Counted from the first letter of the stretch, positions 5,357-12,819 are shown. The stretch is 21,031 nt of DNA from an uncultured Clostridia bacterium (GCA_948517135.1 CAORJJ010000031.1:1-21031); one strand, 5' to 3'. The notes: generated from the sequence alone by a model not told the origin. Program-made: numbers and translations.

Positions 5357-7000
5357 TTATTCCTCTGCTACTTCGCCAGCAGGCTTTTCAGCCACCGCTT
5401 TTTCTACCAGAGTCTTTTTACCAGTTCTGGGAGTTCCGCCAGTCTTGGCGGTTTTCTTTCCAGAATTATTACTTTTTGTCTTGGGAGAGGCTGGTGTAAA
5501 GGATTTAGTCAGATCTGTGCCACATTCGGAACAGAATTTTGCTCCCTCAGGAACTTTGGCATTGCATTTCGGGCAGGTGTCTGTTACAACCTTATGTCCG
5601 CAATGATGACAGAATTTCGCACCATCGTTCAGCTTTGTACCACAGTTCATGCAGTGCTTTCCCTTCTGAACAGTATGAGCACCACAGTTGGAACAGAAGT
5701 TAGTTCCTTCCTGATACTCTTCACCACAGTCAGGGCATACCACAGAAGTATCTGCCTTAGTAGTTACAGCTGGAATAGCTGGAGTTGCCGGAGCAGTTCC
5801 AGTAAGGGTACTGAAAAAGTCCATTCCACCAGCAGTTCCGCCGTTCATGATCTGATTAAGCAACCAATACTGCATCATACCACCGTTATCAGATTCATTT
5901 CCAAGAGCTCCCATTGCCAGCAGCATTGGAAGATTGTTGGACATGTCCTTGTTGTTTCCCATAAGCAGGAGCATTCCCAGTCCGTTCATAGAGTCATCGC
6001 CGATCCCGTCCAAAGAGAAATCACTTTCGCCCTTAGACCACTGTGTCATACAGATAGCCGCCAGAACATTTTTGCTCATATCAGTTTTGGAATTCGGATC
6101 GAACATTGTGCGCGGATCCAGTGCTACTACTCTGGTATAGAAATTCATGCCAGGAATCAGACACTCACTCAGGATCTTGGTGATAACAGTACCGTCGACT
6201 GCATCGATCAGAGTTGCAGTGTTACCTTCAACAGCACGTACATAGTAGTACTTGCCATCCAGCTTATAGAGCTGATCAATCTGCAGTGCCTGATCAGGCA
6301 GCAGGAATACTCGGAAGTCGCCGAACTTCATATTTGCATAGTTCTTGAGTGTCTGCGTAGCGGGATCATATACATGATAATCGCCAGTCCGCGGATTCTT
6401 GATTGCTACGCCCATAAAGGTTGCTGCGATATTCGTATCTGTGGATACTCCGAGTTCAAGGTTCATGCCAAACATTTTTTTGAAATTGTTAGTTTTCATT
6501 TTTTTTCCTCCTCTTGATGAATTGTTTGATTGTTTTATACCAAAATACTCTGAAAGAGCATTTTCGATATCATCTGGATTGAATGAAACTGCAGCAATAG
6601 ATGTGCTACTTTCCTCCTTAATTAGATATGAACAGTCACGGTTCTTATCTTCACAATGCCAGCAATTGCCAGGAATATAGCCATATTCGATAGGGATTTC
6701 AAAGGAAATGAAATCACTTCTTTCCTTTAAAGCCTTTCTAAGCATTTCCACATATTTGTCAAATGACAGCCGATAAGGCTTGAAACAAATGTGACCTTTA
6801 TGGCAGACATTGTCATATTGAAGTAAGAGAGATCCGTCAGGTTCTAATCTTTTCAGAAGGTGATATTTCCCGATAGAAATAATGCCATCTTCAAAAAACG
6901 GACGATCACGACTATTGGGGGAATTCAGTTTATTATAGGCATCGAAATGATATCCTTTAGGCACTAATTCCCGTACAGCAGAGCTGTTGCCGTATGACAT
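5357..7000 (-). CDS. Large zinc-ribbon protein; looks like two genes joined in one frame
   Basis: The 547-residue frame has two unlike parts. Residues 1-167 form a globular part with a Cys/His cluster (C66, H70, C72, C113, C116, C123), which could bind a metal. Residues 168-547 start MKTNNFKKMFGMNLELG. They hold a beta-rich domain (to about 300), a hydrophobic Met/Gly/Asn-rich stretch (335-395), a Pro/Ala linker, and six CxxC knuckles (422-493) that make three zinc ribbons. A Lys/Thr/Ala-rich basic tail closes the protein. The join has AGGAGG and a well-spaced ATG at 6499. Sampled base composition changes there from about 33-38% GC (part one) to about 48-50% (part two). Two products, 547 and 380 residues, are likely. 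The start at 7000 has AAGGAGG upstream. It is first in a minus-strand operon with the 5074-5352 gene. Its function is unknown. Confidence 0.7.
   Translation of the reverse strand: MSYGNSSAVRELVPKGYHFDAYNKLNSPNSRDRPFFEDGIISIGKYHLLKRLEPDGSLLLQYDNVCHKGHICFKPYRLSFDKYVEMLRKALKERSDFISFEIPIEYGYIPGNCWHCEDKNRDCSYLIKEESSTSIAAVSFNPDDIENALSEYFGIKQSNNSSRGGKKMKTNNFKKMFGMNLELGVSTDTNIAATFMGVAIKNPRTGDYHVYDPATQTLKNYANMKFGDFRVFLLPDQALQIDQLYKLDGKYYYVRAVEGNTATLIDAVDGTVITKILSECLIPGMNFYTRVVALDPRTMFDPNSKTDMSKNVLAAICMTQWSKGESDFSLDGIGDDSMNGLGMLLLMGNNKDMSNNLPMLLAMGALGNESDNGGMMQYWLLNQIMNGGTAGGMDFFSTLTGTAPATPAIPAVTTKADTSVVCPDCGEEYQEGTNFCSNCGAHTVQKGKHCMNCGTKLNDGAKFCHHCGHKVVTDTCPKCNAKVPEGAKFCSECGTDLTKSFTPASPKTKSNNSGKKTAKTGGTPRTGKKTLVEKAVAEKPAGEVAEE
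6497..6513 (-). promoter_or_regulatory. Internal ribosome binding site and ATG within the zinc-ribbon frame
   Basis: On the minus strand AGGAGG (plus 6507-6512) stands 7 nt before an ATG (plus 6499-6497) that is codon 168 of the longer frame. Such spacing is ideal for initiation, and the frame upstream of it has no stop of its own. Confidence 0.75.
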
Positions 7001-7076
7001 ACCTATTATACCTCCTTTTCAATGTACAGTGCTTCATAGTGAAGCAATTTTAAAGTTCTTAAAAAATAACACACCA

Positions 7077-7105
7077 ATTATACAACATATTATGTAAATT
7101 GTAAA
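7077..7105 (-). promoter_or_regulatory. Promoter of the zinc-ribbon operon
   Basis: On the minus strand TTTACA (plus 7100-7105) and TATAAT (plus 7077-7082) are 17 bp apart. The leader contains a small perfect hairpin (GCTTCA/TGAAGC, plus 7031-7045) before the AAGGAGG of the gene starting at 7000. Confidence 0.8.
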
Positions 7106-7137
7106 TGGGTATTTTGAAAAAAATTGAAAAAGTCAAG

Positions 7138-7163
7138 GACCCCTACACAGATGTGCAGGGGTC
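7138..7163 (-). terminator. Terminator of the His-rich TPM gene
   Basis: A 12-bp stem (7138-7149 with 7152-7163, one G-T pair) lies 11 nt past the stop of the minus-strand gene at 7175. On that strand it is followed by CTTGACTTTTT, so the T-run starts a few bases away from the stem. On the plus strand the T-run is only three bases. Confidence 0.75.
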
Positions 7164-7174
7164 TTTGATGAAAA

Positions 7175-7726
7175 CTATTCAGATAAAAGTATTTCTGTGA
7201 ACTCTGTTAGTTTCTTATTCCACTTACTTCCATCATTACTACCATTGATAAAATCTAATAGATAATCAATTTCCCGATCACCAATTACTGTATTTGCAAG
7301 ATCTCCAATAGCGTAGTATTCTGTACTAGAAAACCAGCCTACTGGAATTACAAGTAGAATGTGGGCTTCATCGTTAAACATTTCATAGTATTTTTCTTCT
7401 ACTTTGCGATCACTCCATGAATCATGAGATGACATAACAACAATTTGAACGTTTGTTTTTTCATGTAAATCTTTCAGCCCAGAAATCAATTCATTAGTAT
7501 TTGAAAAATATTCTTCTTTATCAATAACATAAGATGAATATGTTTCATAAGTGCCTTCCAAAGGTTTTTTTCCACTGATATCAGAAGAAATTGCACTTAT
7601 AAAGAGAAAAACAAGTATTGCTATTATGCATATAGCCAATTCTACTCCGCTTGATGAACCTGAACCTGATCTGTGGTAATGATGATGATGACTATGACTA
7701 TGACTATGATGACCTCCATGTGCCAT
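7175..7726 (-). CDS. Membrane-anchored TPM-like domain protein with poly-His N-terminus
   Basis: This 183-residue protein has ten His in its first 18 residues (MAHGGHHSHSHSHHHHYHR), then a Ser/Gly hinge and one membrane helix (about 28-47, VELAICIIAILVFLFISAI). The soluble part (about 60-183) has features of the TPM/YgcG family: 'VIDKEEYFSNTNELISGLKDLHEKTNVQIVVMSS', 'EKYYEMFNDEAHILLVIP' and a closing helical 'DYLLDFINGSNDGSKW'. TPM domains are small alpha/beta modules, reported as phosphatase or protein-quality modules in some systems. The His tract suggests metal binding, probably on the cytoplasmic side with the TPM part outside. Topology is inferred from the single helix. A good promoter and an AGGAGG precede it. 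It is its own transcription unit, pointing toward the zinc-ribbon operon and divergent from the dUTPase-like gene. Confidence 0.7.
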   Translation of the reverse strand: MAHGGHHSHSHSHHHHYHRSGSGSSSGVELAICIIAILVFLFISAISSDISGKKPLEGTYETYSSYVIDKEEYFSNTNELISGLKDLHEKTNVQIVVMSSHDSWSDRKVEEKYYEMFNDEAHILLVIPVGWFSSTEYYAIGDLANTVIGDREIDYLLDFINGSNDGSKWNKKLTEFTEILLSE

Positions 7727-7772
7727 AATTATGACCTCCTGTTGTGAATAAGTGTTATTAGGTTACATAATA

Positions 7773-7801
7773 ATTATAACATCTATATACTAGAATATCA
7801 A
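7773..7801 (-). promoter_or_regulatory. Promoter of the His-rich TPM gene
   Basis: On the minus strand TTGATA (plus 7796-7801), a 17-bp spacer and TATAAT (plus 7773-7778) with TGT before it give a near-ideal extended -10 promoter. It lies back to back with the dUTPase promoter at 7825. Confidence 0.88.
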
Positions 7802-7824
7802 TATATGTAAATTATAAAAAGATA

Positions 7825-7853
7825 TTGAAATTTAATTGATAAGACTATATAAT
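7825..7853 (+). promoter_or_regulatory. Promoter of the dUTPase-like gene
   Basis: TTGAAA (7825-7830) and TATAAT (7848-7853) are 17 bp apart. The leader is about 25 nt and includes GGAGG just before the start at 7885. Confidence 0.88.
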
Positions 7854-7884
7854 AACGAAAAAGATTAATGGAGGAAAAATAGCA

Positions 7885-8346
7885 ATGAACAAAAAAAGAG
7901 GATTTGAAATAGCAAAAGGATTTGAAAATGCAGGAATAAATTTACCAGTTAGAAAAACAAAATATTCAGCAGGATATGATGTTGAAGCTGCTGAAGATAC
8001 TGTAATTCCAGCATTCAAAAGGGGAAATAAGCCAACTTTGGTAAAAACAGGATTAAAAGCATATATGGAAGATGATGAAATGCTTTTATTATATAATAGA
8101 AGTTCTAATCCTGGAAAAAAAGGGTTAATATTAGCAAATAGTGTTGGTGTAGTTGATAAAGATTATTATGAAAATCAAGATAATGATGGGCATATAATGT
8201 TTGCTTTTTATAATATAAAAGATGAAGATATTGAAATAAAAAAAGGAGATGCAATAGGACAAGCAATATTTCAAAAATATTTGGTAACAGATGATGATTC
8301 AGCAGCTGGTGAAAGAATGGGTGGTTTTGGTTCAACAAACAAATAA
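7885..8346 (+). CDS. dut: dUTP diphosphatase-like protein (dUTPase)
   Basis: This 153-residue protein carries the trimeric dUTPase motifs in order: SAGYDVEA (motif 1), YNRSSNPGKKGLILANSVGVVDKDY (motifs 2-3, with the nucleotide-binding and catalytic Asp region), KKGDAIGQAIF (motif 4) and MGGFGSTNK (motif 5, the P-loop-like C-terminus). It hydrolyses dUTP to dUMP and PPi, keeping uracil out of DNA and feeding dTMP synthesis. Motif 5 is slightly altered (RMGGFGSTNK against RGxGGFGSTG) and motif 3 carries a longer insert (NQDNDGHI), both tolerated in Bacillota versions. It has its own promoter and a strong terminator. It is the first core gene to the right of the accessory block. Confidence 0.92.
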   Translation: MNKKRGFEIAKGFENAGINLPVRKTKYSAGYDVEAAEDTVIPAFKRGNKPTLVKTGLKAYMEDDEMLLLYNRSSNPGKKGLILANSVGVVDKDYYENQDNDGHIMFAFYNIKDEDIEIKKGDAIGQAIFQKYLVTDDDSAAGERMGGFGSTNK

Positions 8347-8356
8347 ATAATATATT

Positions 8357-8390
8357 AAAACTCTTGCAAAATGTTTTTGCAAGAGTTTTT
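8357..8390 (+). terminator. Terminator after dut
   Basis: A perfect 14-bp stem (8357-8370 with 8376-8389) with a 5-nt loop is followed by T. A-rich sequence on the left arm makes it potentially active in both directions. Confidence 0.93.
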
Positions 8391-8441
8391 CTGTATTTGT
8401 AATATAAATGAAAAAACTTTATTAAATTCGTTATAATTCTT

Positions 8442-8470
8442 TTGACTTTTTGAAATTTTTGTAGTATAAT
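8442..8470 (+). promoter_or_regulatory. Promoter of the carD-like gene
   Basis: TTGACT (8442-8447), a 17-bp spacer and a consensus TATAAT (8465-8470). A small hairpin (8479-8484 with 8489-8494) and AAGGAG (8498-8503) follow before the start at 8513. Confidence 0.92.
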
Positions 8471-8512
8471 TGTAATGTAGTAATTGAGATTACTTGGAAG
8501 GAGTGACAAATA

Positions 8513-9091
8513 ATGTTTAAAGTAGGAGATAAAATTGTATACCCAATGCATGGAGCTGGTGTAATTGAAAAAATTGAGGAAAGAGCAATATTAGATGAAA
8601 GACAATCTTATTATATAATTAAAATGCCAGGTGAAGTGAAAGTTATGGTGCCTACTGCAAAAGCAGAAGAAATAGGAGTACGTAATATAATAGATAAAGA
8701 AACAGCCGGAAAAGTAATAAGCGTTTTAGAACAAGATAGTACTGAAATGTCTTTAAAATGGAACAAAAGATACAGAGATAATGTTGAAAAGATGAAATCT
8801 GGAGATATATTCGAAGTAGCAGATATTGTTAGAAATTTAAGTTTTAAACAAAAAGATAAGGGTCTATCTACAACAGAGAAAAAAATGTTACTAAATGCTA
8901 AACAAATTCTTGTTAGTGAGTTAGTTCTTGTTGAAAGTAAAGAAAAAGAAGAAGTTGAAGAATTAGTTGAAAATAAAATTAAAATATCATATGAATTACA
9001 TGGTTCTTCAATTGAAAATTTACAAAAGGCAGTTGGAATGCCAGAAGAGCCAGCTGATAATATTGTAAAGAAATTTATTTCAGCAAATTAA
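8513..9091 (+). CDS. CarD/CdnL-family RNA polymerase-binding regulator
   Basis: This 192-residue protein opens with the CarD/TRCF RNA-polymerase-interaction domain (about 1-60: MFKVGDKIVYPMHGAGVIEKIEERAI, YYIIKMPGEVKVMVPTAKAEEIGVR). A helical C-terminal region follows (about 75-165: 'WNKRYRDNVEKMKSGDIFEVADIVRNLSFKQKDKGLSTTEKKMLLNAKQILVSELVL'). The family binds the RNA polymerase beta subunit and stabilises open promoter complexes, largely at rRNA and other housekeeping promoters. The helical part includes the Trp found in the family. The extra 30-40 residues at the C-terminus (IENLQKAVGMPEEPADNIVKKFISAN) have no assigned role. It is a single-gene unit with strong promoter and terminator, just before dnaG-rpoD. 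Confidence 0.93.
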   Translation: MFKVGDKIVYPMHGAGVIEKIEERAILDERQSYYIIKMPGEVKVMVPTAKAEEIGVRNIIDKETAGKVISVLEQDSTEMSLKWNKRYRDNVEKMKSGDIFEVADIVRNLSFKQKDKGLSTTEKKMLLNAKQILVSELVLVESKEKEEVEELVENKIKISYELHGSSIENLQKAVGMPEEPADNIVKKFISAN

Positions 9092-9109
9092 ATTTAGATT
9101 AATTATAAA

Positions 9110-9141
9110 TGGGTTATATATTAAATATATAACCCACTTTT
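9110..9141 (+). terminator. Terminator after the carD-like gene
   Basis: A stem of at least 10 bp (9110-9119 with 9127-9136, extendable by two A-T pairs) is followed by CTTTT. The region from here to dnaG (9142-9238) is A/T-rich. I see no convincing -35/-10 pair for dnaG in it. Confidence 0.85.
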
Positions 9142-9238
9142 AATGTGAATAAGTGATATAAAAAGTGAAAAATAAAATTAACATAAAATAAAGGATTTAA
9201 ACACTCTATGTCGAATATTATAAAAGAAAGGTTAAAAG

Positions 9239-11023
9239 ATGGTTCAATATACTGATGAATTAAAAGAGGAAATTAGGTCAGCAAATGATATAGTTGATGT
9301 AATTTCTCAATATGTAACTTTAAAAAGAAGTGGTAGGAATTTTTTTGGATTATGTCCATTTCATAGAGAAAAATCGCCTTCTTTTTCTGTTTCACCAGAT
9401 AGGCAATACTTTCATTGTTTTGGCTGTCATAAAGGTGGAGATGTTTTTACGTTTATTAGTGAAATTGAAAGAATATCTTTTAAAGAATCTTTAGAGTTTT
9501 TAGCAGAAAGAGCTAGAATAGAATTGCCAGCTGCAGAGAATACAGAATTTAATAAAAATCAATATTTAAAAGACAGAATGTATAAAATTAATGCAGAAAC
9601 AACAGTCTTTTACCACGAGAGGTTGTATAAACCATTAGCAAAAATAGCACAAGATTATGTCAAAACAAGAAAATTAGATAATAATACTTTAAAAGCGTTT
9701 AAAATAGGATATTCTGGAGAATATAATGAATTATATAAACATTTAAAATCTTCAGGTTTTAAAGATGAAGAAATATTATCAACAGGACTTGTAAATAAAA
9801 ATGATAGAGGAGAATTCATTGATCGTTTTAGAAAAAGATTAATGTTCCCTATAATGGATGTTAGTGGTAGAGTTATAGCTTTTGGTGGTAGAAAATTAGA
9901 AAACAACGAGAAAATGGCAAAGTACATAAATTCTAATGAAAATTTAGTGTATTCAAAAAAAAGACATCTATTTGCTTTAAATTTAGCAAAACAATCTGAT
10001 TCAAAAAAAATTATTTTAGTCGAAGGATATATGGATGCAATTTCTCTTTATCAGAGAGGATTTAACAATGTTGTTGCTTCACTAGGAACTGCGCTAACAG
10101 AAGAGCAAGGAAGATTACTTAGAAAGTATAGTGAGCAAGTAATTTTAAGTTATGATTCTGATGGTGCTGGGCAAGAAGCAATAATGAGAGGGCTTACAAT
10201 TTTAGAGAATCAGGGATGTGATGCAAGAGTATTGCAAATGGATGGTGCTAAAGATCCAGACGAATATGTTATAAAATATGGAAGTGGAAGATTTGGCATG
10301 CTTGTTGATAATGCAATTTCATTAGTTGAATTTAGAATAAAAATGCTAAAAAATAAATATAACCTTGATAATGCAAATGATAAAATAAAATTTCTAAAAG
10401 AAATTACTAAAATTCTTTCAAATGTTGATAATAAAATAGAGAAAGAAATTTATATTGATAAAATATCAGAACAATATAATATTTCTAAAGAAGCAATTTA
10501 TGCTGAGGTAAATAAAGTCTCTTATAATAATATTAATGAATCAATATTAACGACAAAGCCAATAAAAAGAGAAACTAAAGTAGTTGAATTAAGTCCTGCA
10601 GTCATAAAAAGAGAAAATATGATTATCTATTTATTAATCAATCATTTTCAAGAATCGTATGAATCAATTGTTACTAATATTACTTTAGAAGATTTTAAAC
10701 TAGAAGAAAATAAAACAATATTTAGAAAAATATTAGAATCACCTGCAGAAGATAGTGAAAAAATATTACAAATGATTTCAAACATAGAAGATCAAGATAT
10801 ACAATCACATGTTAGTGAAATTTTAGTTACAGATTATGAAATAAATTCAGTAACTAAATGTATAGAAGATGTTGTAAATATTTATACTAAAGAGAGACTA
10901 TCTGAAAGAAAATTAGAAATAATTAAATCTTTAGAAAATAGTTCATCATTTTCTGAAGATGAAATAGCTAAATTAGAAAAAGAACTAAATGAAGTTATAA
11001 TTGAATTAGCTAAAAAGAAGTAG
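9239..11023 (+). CDS. dnaG: DNA primase
   Basis: This 594-residue protein has the three DnaG domains. There is an N-terminal CHC2 zinc-binding domain (C39, H42, C60 and C63 in 'GLCPFHREKSPSFSV...YFHCFGCHKGGDV'). A RNA-polymerase/TOPRIM domain follows (about 165-360, 'KIILVEGYMDAISLYQRGF' with the catalytic Glu and 'ILSYDSDGAGQEA' with the DxD). The C-terminal helicase-binding region (about 440-594) is less conserved. It makes RNA primers for lagging-strand synthesis. The start is the ATG at 9239, with GAAAGG about 8 nt upstream. It is followed 16 bp later by rpoD, the core of the classic macromolecular-synthesis operon, although rpsU is absent here. Confidence 0.97.
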   Translation: MVQYTDELKEEIRSANDIVDVISQYVTLKRSGRNFFGLCPFHREKSPSFSVSPDRQYFHCFGCHKGGDVFTFISEIERISFKESLEFLAERARIELPAAENTEFNKNQYLKDRMYKINAETTVFYHERLYKPLAKIAQDYVKTRKLDNNTLKAFKIGYSGEYNELYKHLKSSGFKDEEILSTGLVNKNDRGEFIDRFRKRLMFPIMDVSGRVIAFGGRKLENNEKMAKYINSNENLVYSKKRHLFALNLAKQSDSKKIILVEGYMDAISLYQRGFNNVVASLGTALTEEQGRLLRKYSEQVILSYDSDGAGQEAIMRGLTILENQGCDARVLQMDGAKDPDEYVIKYGSGRFGMLVDNAISLVEFRIKMLKNKYNLDNANDKIKFLKEITKILSNVDNKIEKEIYIDKISEQYNISKEAIYAEVNKVSYNNINESILTTKPIKRETKVVELSPAVIKRENMIIYLLINHFQESYESIVTNITLEDFKLEENKTIFRKILESPAEDSEKILQMISNIEDQDIQSHVSEILVTDYEINSVTKCIEDVVNIYTKERLSERKLEIIKSLENSSSFSEDEIAKLEKELNEVIIELAKKK

Positions 11024-11039
11024 GAGGTATTAAAGTTAA

Positions 11040-12257
11040 ATGAAAAAAGCAGAAAATGATAAAATAGAAGTTGAAGAAAATATAGCTGAAGAAAGTAAAA
11101 CTACAAAAAAATCTTCTAAGAAAATAGAACAAGAAGAAGTTACTTCAAATAAAACTGCTACAAAAGGAAAAGATAATCCTGACGAACAAGAAAAATTAAT
11201 GAAAATAGTAACTGTTGCTAAAGAAAAAGGAAAGATAACATATGGAGAGCTTGCAGCAGAACTTGGAGAAGCAAATTCAGAAGAAATAGATAAAGTTTTT
11301 GATGCATTTGAAAAAATGGGAGTAAATGTATTAAAAGATGATGATTTCTTAGAACCTGATATTGAAGATTTGAATGAAGTTGAAGATATAAAATTAGAAG
11401 AACTTGATATAACTAACATGGAAGGTGTTAGTGTTGATGATCCTGTTAGAATGTATTTGAGAGAAATTGGTAGAATACCATTACTTACTTTTGATGAGGA
11501 ACTAGATTTAGCTCAAAAAGTATTAGAAGGCAATGAAGAAGCAAAACAAAAACTTGCAGAATCAAATTTAAGATTAGTTGTTAGTATTGCAAAGAAATAT
11601 GTTGGAAGAGGAATGCTTTTCTTAGATTTAATTCAAGAAGGAAATATGGGATTAATTAAAGCAGTAGAAAAGTTTGATTATAAAAAAGGATATAAATTCA
11701 GTACTTATGCGACATGGTGGATAAGACAAGCTATTACTAGAGCTATTGCAGATCAAGCAAGAACAATAAGAATACCAGTTCATATGGTAGAAACAATAAA
11801 TAAATTAATTCGTACATCAAGGCATTTATTACAAATGCTTGGTAGAGAGCCAACACCAGAAGAAATAGCACAAGAAATGGAAATTTCTGTTGAAAAAGTT
11901 ATGGAAATTCAAAAAATAGCTCAAGATCCAGTATCTTTAGAAACTCCAATAGGAGAAGAAGATGACAGTCATTTAGGTGATTTTATTCCAGATGATGAAA
12001 GTCCAGCTCCACATGATTCAGCAGCATATACATTATTAAAAGAACAATTAGAAGAAGTTATGAGTACTTTAACACCAAGAGAAGCAAAGGTTTTGAAACT
12101 TAGATTTGGACTAGAAGATGGAAAAGCTAGAACACTTGAAGAAGTAGGAAAAGAATTTCAAGTAACACGTGAAAGAATTAGACAAATTGAAGCAAAAGCA
12201 CTTAGAAAGCTAAGACATCCAAGTAGAAGTAAAAGATTAAAAGATTATATGAGTTAG
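11040..12257 (+). CDS. rpoD: RNA polymerase primary sigma factor (sigma-A/RpoD)
   Basis: This 405-residue protein starts with a Lys/Glu-rich low-complexity tail (1-50) and then a region 1.1-like domain ('GKITYGELAAELGEANSEEIDKVFDAFEKMG'). The sigma-70 regions follow: 1.2 ('DDPVRMYLREIGRIPLLTFDEELDLAQ'), 2 ('NLRLVVSIAKKYVGRGMLFLDLIQEGNMGLIKAVEKFDYKKGYKFSTYATWWIRQAI'), 3 ('RIPVHMVETINKL') and 4.2 ('GLEDGKARTLEEVGKEFQVTRERIRQIEAKALRKLRHP'). The invariant residues of 2.4 and 4.2 are present, matching the TATAAT and TTGACA boxes seen across this window. Its Shine-Dalgarno AGGAGG overlaps the dnaG stop, so the two are translated from one mRNA. A terminator follows at 12299. Confidence 0.97.
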   Translation: MKKAENDKIEVEENIAEESKTTKKSSKKIEQEEVTSNKTATKGKDNPDEQEKLMKIVTVAKEKGKITYGELAAELGEANSEEIDKVFDAFEKMGVNVLKDDDFLEPDIEDLNEVEDIKLEELDITNMEGVSVDDPVRMYLREIGRIPLLTFDEELDLAQKVLEGNEEAKQKLAESNLRLVVSIAKKYVGRGMLFLDLIQEGNMGLIKAVEKFDYKKGYKFSTYATWWIRQAITRAIADQARTIRIPVHMVETINKLIRTSRHLLQMLGREPTPEEIAQEMEISVEKVMEIQKIAQDPVSLETPIGEEDDSHLGDFIPDDESPAPHDSAAYTLLKEQLEEVMSTLTPREAKVLKLRFGLEDGKARTLEEVGKEFQVTRERIRQIEAKALRKLRHPSRSKRLKDYMS

Positions 12258-12298
12258 TTTTATAAACAAAAAATATTAAAAAAATTATGTAAATTTGC

Positions 12299-12326
12299 AA
12301 AAAGTCCTTGATTTATAGGACTTTTT
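12299..12326 (+). terminator. Terminator after rpoD
   Basis: A perfect 9-bp stem (12299-12307 with 12318-12326, loop 12308-12317) whose right arm is itself the T-run (CTTTTT). Part of its loop is also used by the next promoter. Confidence 0.88.
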
Positions 12327-12336
12327 CTGCTATAAT
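12308..12336 (+). promoter_or_regulatory. Promoter of the small unknown gene, nested in the rpoD terminator
   Basis: TTGATT (12308-12313) lies in the loop of the rpoD terminator. A 17-bp spacer leads to a consensus TATAAT (12331-12336) with TGC before it (extended -10). Transcription would start near 12343. Confidence 0.82.
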
Positions 12337-12358
12337 AGTAATAGAGATTTTAAAAAAG

Positions 12359-12383
12359 AGAGGTGTAACTAAGTAAAACTTAG
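12359..12383 (+). promoter_or_regulatory. Distant Shine-Dalgarno plus spacer hairpin before the small unknown gene
   Basis: The only strong Shine-Dalgarno (AGAGGTG, 12359-12365) is 27 nt before the ATG at 12393. A perfect 6-bp hairpin (12369-12374 with 12378-12383, loop AAA) sits between them. Folding it out would shorten the effective spacing to about 12 nt. Confidence 0.5.
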
Positions 12384-12392
12384 AAAAAAGTT

Positions 12393-12806
12393 ATGGGATT
12401 TATAGATGTTATTAAAGGAATTGGAAGTAGTTTATCAAAGGTATTAGGGGATGATGCACGTTTTCGTGTAGAGTCTTCTGATGAAGGTGTTCTAGTAACT
12501 GAATTAGTTAAATCAGGCGTTAGTAAAAGTGATGCTACTGAAGTAATAAAACAATATAGAGATATGGTAAAAAGAGAAAAAAAGTATTCTAATCTAGAAG
12601 AATCTGCTATAAATCTAGACTCAGATGATGTTGGATATAAAACAATAGATTCTACAACACCTGAAACTGAAAAAAGCACTTCTTTTAGAGATGATAGTAC
12701 AATGAAAATGGTTAGAAATACAGAAGTGAAAAATGTTTCTGCAAAGGAGTTACCCAATCAAGAAAGAAAACCAGGTGGAATTGAAAGAGATTCAAGATCA
12801 AAATAA
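12393..12806 (+). CDS. Small hypothetical protein, acidic and Ser/Thr-rich
   Basis: I do not recognise this 137-residue protein. The N-terminal half (1-65) looks folded and helical ('MGFIDVIKGIGSSLSKVLGDDARFRVESSDEGVLVTELVKSGVSKSDATEVIKQYRDMVKR'). The C-terminal half is polar and likely disordered (Asp, Glu, Ser, Thr, then Lys/Arg). No signal peptide, membrane helix or Cys is present. It has its own promoter and terminator and lies between rpoD and the L21 operon. Its base use is like that of the core genes, so it is probably an old, lineage-specific gene. The reading frame matches a plausible ATG but lacks a normally spaced Shine-Dalgarno. Confidence 0.7.
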   Translation: MGFIDVIKGIGSSLSKVLGDDARFRVESSDEGVLVTELVKSGVSKSDATEVIKQYRDMVKREKKYSNLEESAINLDSDDVGYKTIDSTTPETEKSTSFRDDSTMKMVRNTEVKNVSAKELPNQERKPGGIERDSRSK

Positions 12807-12819
12807 ATAATAAATTTTT

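Noticed and set aside
5345..6517. A 390-residue plus-strand frame opposite the zinc-ribbon gene
   Set aside because: Its product is Cys/Ser/His-rich nonsense typical of an antisense shadow, whereas the minus-strand frame has clear CxxC ribbons and a ribosome site.
7000..7012. A TATAAT-like string next to the start of the zinc-ribbon gene as a second promoter
   Set aside because: It lies within the Shine-Dalgarno spacer and has no -35 partner.
1535..7801. The accessory block as an integrative element or prophage
   Set aside because: No integrase, transposase, tRNA, phage structural gene or flanking direct repeats were seen; only composition suggests transfer.
8105..8551. A 148-residue minus-strand frame over dut and the carD promoter
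   Set aside because: Leu/His/Tyr-rich low-complexity antisense of A/T-rich coding DNA; no ribosome site, and it crosses a strong terminator.
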